NCBI GenBank assembly: GCA_021768085.1
Contig: JAETOJ010000010.1
Span: 1 to 64,000 of the forward strand
Direction: 5' to 3'
Length of the DNA: 64,000 nt
From: Bacillota bacterium
GTDB lineage: Bacteria > Bacillota > Clostridia > Oscillospirales > Oscillospiraceae
Shown: positions 41,737-50,047 of the stretch, one piece after another
How the letters are laid out: each line of letters opens with the position of its first letter
Numbering within the stretch: position 1 is the first letter of the stretch
Notes under the pieces: model-generated
The model's database searches: none
What the model saw: only the letters and a program-made list of their open reading frames with translations
Told to the model about the DNA's origin: nothing
Made by a program: the position numbers and the translations under genes

Positions 41737-42639
41737 TCAGTGCAGCACGTTGCAGAAGGCCAGCGACAGGTAGGACACATCGGCGCTGTCGCTCCGGGAG
41801 GTGATGGCCACCGGGTGCTTCGCCCCCACAATGACGCCGCAGGTGCGGGCGTGGGCGTGCATCTGCCAGCACTTCACGATCAGGTTGCCCGCCAGCAGGG
41901 AGGGGGCCACGATGCCGTCGAAGTCGCCGCACAGGGGGTTGTCGTAGCCCTTCAGCCGGGCGGCCTCCTTGGACAGGATCAGGTCGTAGGCGATGGGGCC
42001 CACCAGGTTGCAATCGGCAATGGCATGGCGCTGGTGCTCCTTCACCAGATCCCGGGCCTCGATGGTGTCGTTCATGTGGAAGCTGGGCTGCTCCACCAGG
42101 GCCAGCAGGGCGAGGTTGGGCTTCTCGTCCTCCACGTAGCGCAGGGTGTCCGTCATGTTGCGGATGATCTGCCGCTTCTGGGCCAGGGTGGGCCGGACGG
42201 TGACGGTCACGTCCCCGATGGCGATGAGCTTGGGGTACTCCGGCATACTCACCAGGTCGATGTGGGTGATGAGCCGGTCGGTGCGCAGGTTGTTCTTCTT
42301 GTCCAGCAGGGGCAGGAGGAACTCCCGGGTCTGGGTGCTGCCCCGCATGAGCACGTCGCCCTTGCCCTGGTTCACCAGGTCGATGGCCTTCTGGGTCAGG
42401 TTGTCCCCGGGGTGGGCGGGCACCAGCTCATAGTCCCGCTTGTCCAGGCCCAGCCGATCCAGCATGGGCCGAACCTTGGCCTCCTCCCCCACCAGAACGG
42501 GGTAGGCGAAGCCCTCCTCCGCCGCGTGGAACGCGCCCAGAAGGATATTTTCCGCGTCCGCTCCGGCGATGACCACCCGGCTACACCGGCCCGCGGCCTT
42601 TGCCTTGTCTACGATCTGCTCAAAATTCTGCACGGCCAT
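41737..42639 (-). CDS. ptb: Phosphate acyltransferase (phosphate butyryl/acetyltransferase)
   Basis: 300 residues of the Pta/Ptb family: VVIAGADAENILLGAFHAAE, GKGDVLMRGSTQTREFLLPL, DCNLVGPIAYDLILSKEAAR and a C-terminal GVIVGAKHPVAITSRSDSAD that contacts CoA and phosphate. It interconverts acyl-CoA and acyl phosphate; length and motifs favour the Ptb branch, but the substrate cannot be settled without the kinase partner, which is not adjacent. ATG 42639 has GAGGAG about 10 nt upstream. Last gene in a run with prmA and the XRE genes. Confidence 0.88.
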   Translation of the reverse strand: MAVQNFEQIVDKAKAAGRCSRVVIAGADAENILLGAFHAAEEGFAYPVLVGEEAKVRPMLDRLGLDKRDYELVPAHPGDNLTQKAIDLVNQGKGDVLMRGSTQTREFLLPLLDKKNNLRTDRLITHIDLVSMPEYPKLIAIGDVTVTVRPTLAQKRQIIRNMTDTLRYVEDEKPNLALLALVEQPSFHMNDTIEARDLVKEHQRHAIADCNLVGPIAYDLILSKEAARLKGYDNPLCGDFDGIVAPSLLAGNLIVKCWQMHAHARTCGVIVGAKHPVAITSRSDSADVSYLSLAFCNVLH

Positions 42640-42738
42640 GACGATCACTCCTCACTCCAAAAATAGGGCAAAGCCCAAATTCTTCTAAGGATATCATATC
42701 ACGTTTCCCCGCCGCGCACAAGGACAAATCCGCTCTTT

Positions 42739-43683
42739 TTACCGTTTTTTTGCCAAAAAGGCGTGCCAGCCGCCCCGCTCCCGGTGCTGGGCCACGGCAA
42801 AGCCATTTTCCTCCAGGGCGGCGCGCACCTCGTCCTGCCGCCCGTCGATGATGCCGGAGGTGAGGAAAGCCCCGTCCACCGTCATAAATTCCCCCGCCTT
42901 GGCGGACAGGGGGATGATCACGTCGGCCACGATATTGGCCAGTACCACCTGGTTCTGCCCCGGCGCCAGCTTTGCCGCCAGCGTCCGGTCGCTGAGCACG
43001 TCCCCGGCCAGCACCGCCAGCCGATCCGGGCCGATGCCGTTGAGGGCGGCGTTCTCAAAGGCCACATCCGCCGCCTTGGGGTCGATGTCCACCCCCACCG
43101 CCGCCGATGCCCCCAGGGCCAGGGCCGCAATGGCCAGGATGCCCGAGCCGCAGCCCAGATCCAGCACCCGGTCGCCGGGGTGCAGCGACTCCTCCAGCAG
43201 CTCCAGGCACAGCTGGGTGGTGGGGTGGCTGCCGGTGCCGAAGGTGAGGCCGGGATTCAAGTACAGCGGCACGCGCCCCTCCGGCACGGGCCGGCCCCGC
43301 AGCCAGTCGGGGACGATGTAGATCCGCTTGCCCACCGGGATGGGCTGATAGTACTTCTGCCAGGAGGTGGCCCAGTCCTCCTCCCGGAGGGAGACGGTCT
43401 GGGGCTCGTACTCCTCCAGCCCCGCCAGATACCGCCGGAGCTGCCGCCGCCCCTCCTCATTGTCCGGGACGTAGAATTTCACCCGGCTGGCCCCCTTCAT
43501 CCGCTGGGCCAGACCCTCGTCCACGTAGTCCCAATACTGCCGGTTCTGCTCCAGGAAGCGGAGGAACTCCCCCTCCTCCTCCACCACCAGCCCGGTCATG
43601 CCGTTGGCGGTGAGGGTATCGCACACCCCGTCCAGCCGATCCGCCGGGACGGGGAGGGTGACCTCTAACCATCTGTCGTCCAT
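42739..43683 (-). CDS. prmA: Ribosomal protein L11 methyltransferase
   Basis: 314 residues. The N-terminal substrate-recognition domain starts WLEVTLPVPADRLDGVCDTL; the SAM-binding domain follows with FGTGSHPTTQLCLELLE, LDLGCGSGILAIAALALGA, GVDIDP and the NxxA-type ANIVADVI. Trimethylates L11. Good ribosome-binding site (GAGGCG). It starts 10 bp after the small membrane protein gene, so they are cotranscribed. Confidence 0.93.
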   Translation of the reverse strand: MDDRWLEVTLPVPADRLDGVCDTLTANGMTGLVVEEEGEFLRFLEQNRQYWDYVDEGLAQRMKGASRVKFYVPDNEEGRRQLRRYLAGLEEYEPQTVSLREEDWATSWQKYYQPIPVGKRIYIVPDWLRGRPVPEGRVPLYLNPGLTFGTGSHPTTQLCLELLEESLHPGDRVLDLGCGSGILAIAALALGASAAVGVDIDPKAADVAFENAALNGIGPDRLAVLAGDVLSDRTLAAKLAPGQNQVVLANIVADVIIPLSAKAGEFMTVDGAFLTSGIIDGRQDEVRAALEENGFAVAQHRERGGWHAFLAKKR

Positions 43684-43693
43684 AGGGAACGCC

Positions 43694-44008
43694 TCATTTC
43701 ACGTTGATCGACTTCACGCTGTCCAGGCGGATCAGCTTCTCGCACTCGTTCTTCTTGCCCTCGTTGGCCAGCACCAGGGCCCAGTCCTCGTCCGCGTCCA
43801 GGATTTTGCACTCCTTGCCGTACACGTCGAAGTCCCCGGCCTCCACGGTGAGCTCCACTGTCCGTCCGATGTGCTTGCGCACCTGCTCCCCCAGCCCCGC
43901 CGCCCGGACGGATCCGATGCCGTTTTCCCGCAGGAGCCGCTCCAGCCGGCTCATCTTGCCCATGAGGACGAGCACCATGATAAACGCGAATATGCCAAAG
44001 TATTCCAT
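43694..44008 (-). CDS. Small membrane protein with Sm-like beta domain
   Basis: 104 residues: one N-terminal membrane helix (about 4-18), a helical hinge (MSRLERLLRENG) and a beta-rich domain (about 45-104) with ECKILDADEDWALVLANEGK and a LIRLDSVKSINVK end. The beta domain aligns with the C-terminal part of the XRE protein encoded just upstream (shared pattern V.LT....D, C.I.D.D..WA.V, KK, RL...I..V). Function unknown. Confidence 0.7.
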   Translation of the reverse strand: MEYFGIFAFIMVLVLMGKMSRLERLLRENGIGSVRAAGLGEQVRKHIGRTVELTVEAGDFDVYGKECKILDADEDWALVLANEGKKNECEKLIRLDSVKSINVK

Positions 44009-44021
44009 CGTCCGGCCCTCC

Positions 44022-44507
44022 TCAGTTCAGCTCCAGCGGGGAGCGGCGGGCCGCCTCCCCGTCCCGCAGGAACGTGACGGTGCTGATGGCGGCCAGGGGG
44101 ATGAGCCGCATCTCGTTCTTGTCCGGCTTTTTCTTGTTCACCACTACCTCCACGTTGGCCCAGGCCCCGTCGAAATCCTGGATGACGCACCAGTCGTGGA
44201 TAATAGGCATACCACTGTCGTCGTCGTAAAAGGTCAGCCTCACCCGCTTCCCCTGGGCCTGCCTCAGCAGCCTGGTCACCGGGGGCTTGACGGGTGTCCC
44301 CTTCTCGTCCACCCCGTCCTGGAGGAGGTAGTCGCAGCTCACCTCTAAAATTTGCGCCATGCGCACGATCTTGTCCGTCTCCGGGTAGGCCGCGTCCGAC
44401 TCCCAGCGGCTCACCGCCTGCCGGGTCACCTCCAACTGCTCCGCCAGCTGCTCCTGGGTCAGGTTCTTGGCCCGCCGGGCCTCGGCCAGTTTGTTTCCGA
44501 AACTCAT
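44022..44507 (-). CDS. XRE regulator with C-terminal Sm-like domain
   Basis: 161 residues. N-terminal helix-turn-helix (LAEARRAKNLTQEQLAEQLE, VTRQAVSRWESDAAYPETDK), a linker, then a beta-rich domain (about 85-155) with KRVRLTFYDDDSGMPIIHDW and a RLIPLAAISTVTFL end. That domain is shared with the membrane protein encoded 13 bp downstream, so the two may bind the same ligand or each other. GAGGTGATGTT precedes the ATG. Targets unknown. Confidence 0.82.
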   Translation of the reverse strand: MSFGNKLAEARRAKNLTQEQLAEQLEVTRQAVSRWESDAAYPETDKIVRMAQILEVSCDYLLQDGVDEKGTPVKPPVTRLLRQAQGKRVRLTFYDDDSGMPIIHDWCVIQDFDGAWANVEVVVNKKKPDKNEMRLIPLAAISTVTFLRDGEAARRSPLELN

Positions 44508-44619
44508 AACATCACCTCATGGATTGGATGTCCCCAGCATACCAAAATCGGCCCGGATCACCAGCAAGTTCCCGTTTCACAATGTAACGTTTGGGTTTCC
44601 CTGGGCCCGGGAGGGCGGT

Positions 44620-44832
44620 TCAGCCGGGGAGATCGGTGCGGCCCAGGAGGTAGTCGGTGGTTGTGTCAAAACAGTCCGCCAGCGCCACCAGGATCTCAAA
44701 GTTGGGCCGACGGTTCCCCGCTTCATATTGCTGATACGTATGCGCGGTGATCCCCACCGCTTCCGCGGACTGCCGCTGGGTGATGCCTTTTCGGGCCCGG
44801 GCCAGTTTCAAACGGGCTTCAAACGGAACCAT
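44620..44832 (-). CDS. Small XRE-family repressor (cassette copy 2)
   Basis: 70 residues, starting MVPFEARLKLARARKGITQR, with GITAHTYQQYEAGNRRPN and TTDYLLGRTD. Paralogue of the repressor before ileS. ATG 44832 has GAGGTG upstream; the frame further upstream runs through the operator region and is not coding. Divergent from the small helical protein gene at 44928, like copy 1. Confidence 0.85.
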   Translation of the reverse strand: MVPFEARLKLARARKGITQRQSAEAVGITAHTYQQYEAGNRRPNFEILVALADCFDTTTDYLLGRTDLPG

Positions 44833-44854
44833 AGTGACACCTCGCAAATTCTTG

Positions 44855-44908
44855 TTGACAATCATACCGTGAGGGTATATAATACCCTCACAAGATGTGA
44901 TACTCACA
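44855..44908 (+). promoter_or_regulatory. Promoter and operators, cassette 2
   Basis: TTGACA (44855-44860), exactly 17 bp, TATAAT (44878-44883). A perfect palindrome of 10-bp arms GTGAGGGTAT (44869-44878) and ATACCCTCAC (44882-44891) with a 3-bp centre covers the -10 element. A second palindrome, TGTGA-TAC-TCACA (44896-44908), lies just downstream. As in cassette 1, a consensus promoter is overlaid by operators, but the operator sequence differs, so each repressor probably has its own site. Confidence 0.75.
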
Positions 44909-44927
44909 AATTGAAAGGGTGAGCGCC

Positions 44928-45188
44928 ATGACAGATTTAATGGACACCATCTACGCAAAGGTATGCGGCGACCTCGCGGCGGAGCTCCTGCGGGAGGACG
45001 GCGAATACCTCAGCCGGACGCGGTATCTGGACGCCCAGCGGGAACGCCTATGCGCCTCGCTGGACGGGGACGCCGCCCAGCAGGTCAGCGATCTGCTGGA
45101 CGAACAGGGGGCCATCGGCGAGCTGCGGGAGTTCGCCTGCTTCCGTGTGGGGCTCCGGATGGCGCTGGCGCTTATAAATCCAGCATGA
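44928..45188 (+). CDS. Small helical protein (DUF6809-like, cassette copy 2)
   Basis: 86 residues, helical: MTDLMDTIYAKVCGDLAAEL, a middle part with YLDAQRERLCASLDGDAAQQ and an end with FACFRVGLRMALALINPA. Same size, helix pattern and position relative to an XRE repressor as the gene at 41118. GAAAGGG precedes the ATG. Its 3' end overlaps the 3' end of convergent thiI by 17 bp. Function unknown; the repressed strong promoter hints at conditional, possibly toxic or phage-like, expression, but this is speculative. Confidence 0.65.
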   Translation: MTDLMDTIYAKVCGDLAAELLREDGEYLSRTRYLDAQRERLCASLDGDAAQQVSDLLDEQGAIGELREFACFRVGLRMALALINPA

Positions 45189-46344
45189 TCCGCTCGATCC
45201 CGGCCACCGCGTCCTCCACCATGGCCTCCACGTCCAGGGCCTGCTCCGCCTCCTCCAGCTCCTGGGGCTTGGGCTTGGTGCGGGGGTGCTTGGGGGTGAA
45301 CACGGTGCAGCAGTCCTCATAGGGCAGGATGGAGGTTTCAAACGTCCCGATTTTCCGGGAAATCCGCACGATCTCCTCCTTGTCCATCCCCACCAGGGGG
45401 CGCAGGACGGGCAGGGTGCACACCCCGTCGGTGCACACCATGGCGTCCAGGGTCTGGCTGGCCACCTGGCCCACCGACTCGCCCGTCACCAGGGCCTGGA
45501 TGCCGTTTTTCTCCGCCACCCGGCAGGCGATCCGCATCATGAACCGCCGCATGAGGATGGTGAACAGCTCCTCCGGGCAGGAGCGGCGCAGCTCCTCCTG
45601 AATTTTGGTGAAGGGCACCACATGGACGCACTGCTTGCCGGTGTAGGGCACCAGCAGCCGGGCCAGCTCAAGCACCTTCTCCTTGGCCTCCGGGGAGGTG
45701 TAGGGGTAGGAGTAGTAGTGGATCATGTCCACAATGACCCCCCGCTTGGCGATCATCCAGGAGGCCACGGGGGAGTCGATGCCGCCGGACAGCAGGGACA
45801 GCGCCCGGCCCCCCATGCCCACGGGCAGGCCCCCCGCCCCCGGCTCCGGGTCAGCGTGGACGTAGGCGTCAAAGTCCCGCACCTCCACGTGGATGGTGAG
45901 CTCCGGGTGGTGCATATCCGCCGTCAGGTGGGGGAAGCGCTGGTGGAGCTCCCCGCCCACGTACTGGGACAGCTGGATGGAGGTCATGGGGAAGGATTTG
46001 TCCGCCCGCTTGCTCTCCACCTTGAAGGACTTTGCCGCCCGGAGCTTGTCCCCCAGGTAGTCGGCGGCGCAGTCGGTGATGGCGTCCTTGTCCTTGGGGC
46101 AGGCCCGGGCCCGGCACAGGCCCACCGCCCCGAACAGTTTCGTCATAGCCGTCCACGCGCCCTCGAAGTCCGCCGTGTCATCCAGCGGCTCCACGTAGGT
46201 GGTGGACTGGCGGGTGTATACCTTGAAGGAGCCGTACTTCTTCAGCCGCCGCTTGGCGTTGCCCATGAGCTTTTCCTCAAAGCCCCGGCGGTTCAGCCCC
46301 TTTAATACCATTTCGCCCTGCTTGAGCAGGATGATCTCTCCCAT
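45172..46344 (-). CDS. thiI: tRNA 4-thiouridine synthetase ThiI
   Basis: 390 residues. N-terminal ferredoxin-like and THUMP domains (about 1-165), then the PP-loop ATPase with LLSGGIDSPVASWMIAKRG. No C-terminal rhodanese domain, which is the usual short form in Firmicutes. Transfers sulfur to U8 of tRNA and, in some bacteria, to ThiS for thiamin. It starts 1 bp after the comF stop, so the two are an operon. No dedicated cysteine desulfurase is adjacent. Confidence 0.94.
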   Translation of the reverse strand: MGEIILLKQGEMVLKGLNRRGFEEKLMGNAKRRLKKYGSFKVYTRQSTTYVEPLDDTADFEGAWTAMTKLFGAVGLCRARACPKDKDAITDCAADYLGDKLRAAKSFKVESKRADKSFPMTSIQLSQYVGGELHQRFPHLTADMHHPELTIHVEVRDFDAYVHADPEPGAGGLPVGMGGRALSLLSGGIDSPVASWMIAKRGVIVDMIHYYSYPYTSPEAKEKVLELARLLVPYTGKQCVHVVPFTKIQEELRRSCPEELFTILMRRFMMRIACRVAEKNGIQALVTGESVGQVASQTLDAMVCTDGVCTLPVLRPLVGMDKEEIVRISRKIGTFETSILPYEDCCTVFTPKHPRTKPKPQELEEAEQALDVEAMVEDAVAGIERIMLDL

Positions 46345-46345
46345 G

Positions 46346-47032
46346 TCAATTCCCTTGCTTTCCTGTGATAAAATCTCCGCCCCGTGCCCTGGCCTGGGCC
46401 AGGGTGAGGGCCACCACCGTGTCCGCCCCGGCGGCGCGCAGGCAGGCGGCGCACTGGCCCAGGGTGGATCCGGTGGTCACCACGTCGTCCACCAGTACCA
46501 CCCGCTTCCCGGCCAGATCCAGCCCCGGCAGGGGACGGTAGGCCCCGGCGATGTTGGCCCGCCGATCCTCCTCCGACTGGAGGCGGGACTGCTCCCCGGC
46601 GGGCCGGATCTTCTCCAGCGTGGGCAGGACGGGGACATTTGATATCTCGCCCACCCGGCGGGCCAGCAGCTTCGCCTGATCGTAGCCACGCCGCTTTTTC
46701 CGCTTGGGGTGGAGGGGCGCCCAGGTGACGAGATCCACCGTGCCGTCCCAGCGGTCGGACAGGCACTGGGCCATCAGCTCCCCGAACAGGGCGGCGTGGG
46801 TGGCACCGCCGTTGAACTTGTAGCGGTGGACGCCCTCCCGCACCCCGTCCCGGTACCACAGCGGGGACAGACAGGCCTCGCAGCCCTCCACCGGCCCGCC
46901 CGGGCCGTCCGTCCAGGGCAGCGCCTGCTCACACAGGGCGCACATCCCCGCCTCGCCCCGCTCCAAAATCTGGCCGCAGAAGGGGCACTTGGGCGGGTAG
47001 AGCAGCCCCAGCAGGGCCTGGAACAGCTTCAC
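46346..47032 (-). CDS. comF: ComF-family phosphoribosyltransferase
   Basis: 228 residues. The N-terminal zinc module is CPFCGQ ... CALC and the C-terminal PRTase motif is KRVVLVDDVVTTGSTL. ComF proteins assist uptake of DNA in competent bacteria, probably with the ComFA helicase, which is not in the window. I use GTG 47032, which overlaps the stop of the preceding RHH gene (GTGA); the longer frame is the RHH gene in another frame. Confidence 0.88.
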   Translation of the reverse strand: MKLFQALLGLLYPPKCPFCGQILERGEAGMCALCEQALPWTDGPGGPVEGCEACLSPLWYRDGVREGVHRYKFNGGATHAALFGELMAQCLSDRWDGTVDLVTWAPLHPKRKKRRGYDQAKLLARRVGEISNVPVLPTLEKIRPAGEQSRLQSEEDRRANIAGAYRPLPGLDLAGKRVVLVDDVVTTGSTLGQCAACLRAAGADTVVALTLAQARARGGDFITGKQGN

Positions 47033-47214
47033 GGCCCGTCGTCCCCGGGCAGGGGGTCGATGGGGCCGTTCTTTTTCTCGAAGTCCAGCACGCACTGGTT
47101 CATCAGGTACAGGATCTGACGGCTCATGGAGCGGCCCTCGTAGGCCGCCACGGATTGGAACTTGTCGTGGAGCTCCCGGTTCATGCGGATGGTGAGGTAA
47201 ATCTTGTCGTTCAT
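47029..47214 (-). CDS. Small ribbon-helix-helix (Arc-like) protein
   Basis: 61 residues: beta strand KIYLTIRMNRELHDKFQSVA, then YEGRSMSRQILYLMNQCVLD, the Arc/MetJ pattern, and a short Pro/Asp tail. Likely a DNA-binding regulator. AAGGGGG lies about 11 nt before the ATG. Translationally coupled to comF. Target unknown; self-regulation of the comF-thiI operon is possible. Confidence 0.7.
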   Translation of the reverse strand: MNDKIYLTIRMNRELHDKFQSVAAYEGRSMSRQILYLMNQCVLDFEKKNGPIDPLPGDDGP

Positions 47215-47379
47215 TGGCCCAGCCCCCTTTTCAGGCAGTCATAGGACAACAATACTCGATGGATTGATTTTTAGCGAAGTTTCAAGGTGTTTTTAAGGCA
47301 TAAAATCTGGCGTGGAGATGCTGCCGCAGGACAAGCGCGGGAGCCCGCCGTGGGGCGGCTGGGCTGAACGTGGAGAAAG

Positions 47380-47425
47380 CGCAAAAATACCGCCCGGAGG
47401 AGCTTCTCCGGGCGGTATTTTTGCG
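47380..47425 (-). terminator. Terminator after secG
   Basis: A long perfect hairpin (arms about 20 bp, 47381-47400 with 47405-47424) ends with TTTTTGC on the minus strand, 6 bp after the secG stop. The gene-free stretch 47215-47380 next to it shows nothing else clear. Confidence 0.9.
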
Positions 47426-47431
47426 CGGGTG

Positions 47432-47668
47432 TTACAGCAGGCAGATGACCAGGGTGAGGATCATAAAGACCACGGCCACCCACTTCGTCATGCGGGCCAG
47501 CCGGGCGTCGGCGGACTTGGCCTTGTTCTTGGACAGGAAGGTGTCCGCGCCGCCGGCGATGGCGCCGGACAGGCCGGCGCTCTTGCCGGACTGGAGCATG
47601 ACGATGGCCACCAGGGCCAGGGCCACGATGAAGTAAATAATGGACAAAACGATCTGGGCGGTAGTCAT
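47432..47668 (-). CDS. secG: Preprotein translocase subunit SecG
   Basis: 78 residues with two membrane helices: IVLSIIYFIVALALVAIVML, a loop with QSGKSAGLSGAIAGGADTFL, and VAVVFMILTLVICLL. It is part of the SecYEG channel. ATG 47668 has AAAGGA about 11 nt upstream; the ATG three codons earlier is too close to it. Monocistronic with a strong terminator; in many Firmicutes rnr and smpB follow, but not here. Confidence 0.9.
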   Translation of the reverse strand: MTTAQIVLSIIYFIVALALVAIVMLQSGKSAGLSGAIAGGADTFLSKNKAKSADARLARMTKWVAVVFMILTLVICLL

Positions 47669-47907
47669 GTGACTCATATCCTTTCCGTTGAAGGGTTTTT
47701 TCTGAAAACGGGCGGCCTGCCCGCACAAGTGTAAGTTATGATATCACATCCGGAGACAGATTGCAAGGGGTATTTCCCGGCCGGGCAGGAAAAAAGGGCC
47801 GCCTCTTTGGTTTGCCTGTTGAAATAGTCCCGAAAATTTGGTATAATAAGATGTTATGTATCAGGAGAGGAGGCCCCAGGCGGGGCGGAAAAGCAGGGTA
47901 TGACGGG

Positions 47908-49971
47908 ATGAAATACGACAACTGGAAGATACGCGGGCCGGGCCTGCCCAACCTCCGGCGGGAACTGGAGGAGGCGGGACTTACTCCGCTGTGCGCCGCG
48001 GTGCTGGCCGCCCGGGGGATCGGGGGCCGGGAGGAAGCCGCCCGTTTCCTGGCCGACGGCCCGGAGCGGTTTCACGATCCCTTTCTGCTGAAGGACATGG
48101 ACAGGGCGGTGGCCCGGGTGCGCCGGGCCATCGAGGCGGGGGAGACGGTGTGCGTCTACGGGGACTATGACGTGGACGGCATCACCGCCACCTGCTTGCT
48201 CACCGAGGCACTGGCCCTACTGGGCGGGAAAACGGTCAGCTATATCCCCGACCGCTCGGAGGAGGGCTACGGCCTGAACCCCCGGGCGGTGGAACGGCTG
48301 GCGGGGCAGGGGGTCACCCTCATCGTCACCGTGGACTGTGGCATCACCGCGGCGGCGGAGGTGGACTACGCCCGCACCCTGGGGGTGGACGTGGTGGTGA
48401 CCGACCACCACCACTGCAAGACCGCCATCCCCAACGGGGCGGCGGTGGTGGATCCCCGGCGGCCCGACTGCGCCTACCCCTTCCCGGAGCTGGCGGGGGT
48501 GGGGGTGGCCCTGAAGCTGGCCCAGGCCCTGGCGGGCCGGGAGCGGGAGGAGGAGCTACTGCTGCGCTTTGGGGAACTGGCCGCCATCGGCACCGTGGCC
48601 GACGTGATGCGCCTCACCGACGAGAACCGGGCCCTGGTGCGGCAGGGGCTGACCCTGCTGGCCCGGACGAAGCGGCCCGGGCTGCGGGCGCTGCTGCGGG
48701 AGGCGGGGCTGGAGCCGGGAGGGCTGCCCACGGCGGTGACCATCGGCTACGGGCTGGCCCCCCGGATCAACGCCGCTGGCCGGATGGAGCAGGCCATGGT
48801 GGCCCTGGAGCTCCTCCTCACCCGGGACGTGGATCGGGGGGAGGAGCTGGCGGGCGTCCTGTGCAGCCTGAACCGGGAGCGGCAGGCCATCGAGCTGGAG
48901 ATCTACCGCCAGTGCGACGGCATTTTAGAGGAAAACCCCGCCCTGGCCCAGCCCTGCGTGGTGATGGCGGGGGAGGGCTGGCACCAGGGGGTGGTGGGCA
49001 TTGTGGCCTCCCGGCTGGCGGAGAAATACGCCTGCCCCACCTTTATGATCAGTTTGGAGCAAGGTTTGGGCAAGGCGTCCTGCCGCTCCTTTGGGGGGTT
49101 CAACCTGTTCGCCGCTTTGGAACAGTGCGCCCCCCTGTTCGAGGCCTACGGCGGCCACGAGATGGCGGCGGGCTTCACCATCCGGGAGGAGAACATCCCC
49201 GCCTTCCGGGAGCGGATCTGCGCTCTGGTGTCGGAGTACGCCGGGGGGGAGCCCATGGAGTCCTCCATCGACGTGGACGCGGAGGTGGACGACTGCGCCC
49301 TGCTGAGCACCGGGCAGGTGGACGGCCTGTCCGTGCTGGAGCCCTTTGGGACGGGCAATCCCAAGCCGGTGCTGCTGCTGCGCTCGGCGGCGGTGCTGTC
49401 CTGCTGCGACGTGGGAAACGGGCGACACCTGAAGATGCGGGTGCGGCGGGACGGGGTGGTGCTGGACGCCATCTTCTTCTCCGCCAACTGCGCCCAGTGC
49501 GGCGTGTCCCCGGGGGACAGGCTGGATCTGCTCTTTCACCCCCAGATCAACGAGTTCCGGGGCAGCCGCGCGGTGCAGCTTCAGATCTGCGATCTGCGCC
49601 CTGCCCCCACCAGGGCCCAGCTGGAGCAGGAGCTGTTCCGGCGGCTCCAGGAGGGGGAGGTCCTATCCCGGTGGGAGGCGGGCCTGCTGCTGCCCTCCCG
49701 GCAGGATTTTGCCCGGCTGTGGCGCTTTTTGGAGCGAGCCTGTGCCGGGGACGGAGCGGATCCCGGTCCCGCCCTGCTGAAGCAGGCAGCCCGACAGCCG
49801 GACGGCCGGTGGGCCTATGGCCGCACCCTGGTGTGCCTCTATGTGATGGGGGATCGGGGGCTCATCGCGGTGGAGCGGGAGCGGCTGCACCTGTGCCGCC
49901 CGGAGCGCAAGGTGGATCTGGAGCAGGCGGAGCTGATGCGGCAGCTCCGGATCTTTTTGGACGAGAACTAA
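47908..49971 (+). CDS. recJ: Single-stranded-DNA-specific exonuclease RecJ
   Basis: 687 residues. DHH domain with YGDYDVDGITATCL and VVVTDHHHCK, DHHA1 domain with GWHQGVVGIVASRLAEKY and EAYGGHEMAAGFTI, then OB-fold and a Firmicute-type C-terminal extension. Degrades 5' single strands in recombination and repair. ATG 47908 gives the usual beginning (KYDNWKIRGP). Followed by relA after 76 bp, a common order in Clostridia (with apt, which is missing here). Confidence 0.95.
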   Translation: MKYDNWKIRGPGLPNLRRELEEAGLTPLCAAVLAARGIGGREEAARFLADGPERFHDPFLLKDMDRAVARVRRAIEAGETVCVYGDYDVDGITATCLLTEALALLGGKTVSYIPDRSEEGYGLNPRAVERLAGQGVTLIVTVDCGITAAAEVDYARTLGVDVVVTDHHHCKTAIPNGAAVVDPRRPDCAYPFPELAGVGVALKLAQALAGREREEELLLRFGELAAIGTVADVMRLTDENRALVRQGLTLLARTKRPGLRALLREAGLEPGGLPTAVTIGYGLAPRINAAGRMEQAMVALELLLTRDVDRGEELAGVLCSLNRERQAIELEIYRQCDGILEENPALAQPCVVMAGEGWHQGVVGIVASRLAEKYACPTFMISLEQGLGKASCRSFGGFNLFAALEQCAPLFEAYGGHEMAAGFTIREENIPAFRERICALVSEYAGGEPMESSIDVDAEVDDCALLSTGQVDGLSVLEPFGTGNPKPVLLLRSAAVLSCCDVGNGRHLKMRVRRDGVVLDAIFFSANCAQCGVSPGDRLDLLFHPQINEFRGSRAVQLQICDLRPAPTRAQLEQELFRRLQEGEVLSRWEAGLLLPSRQDFARLWRFLERACAGDGADPGPALLKQAARQPDGRWAYGRTLVCLYVMGDRGLIAVERERLHLCRPERKVDLEQAELMRQLRIFLDEN

Positions 49972-50047
49972 CCGGGCGGGAGGCCCAATAGGGCTCCAGG
50001 AAAGCCCGGTGGAGCGAACTTTGCTTCGACGTAAGGAGGATCCAACT

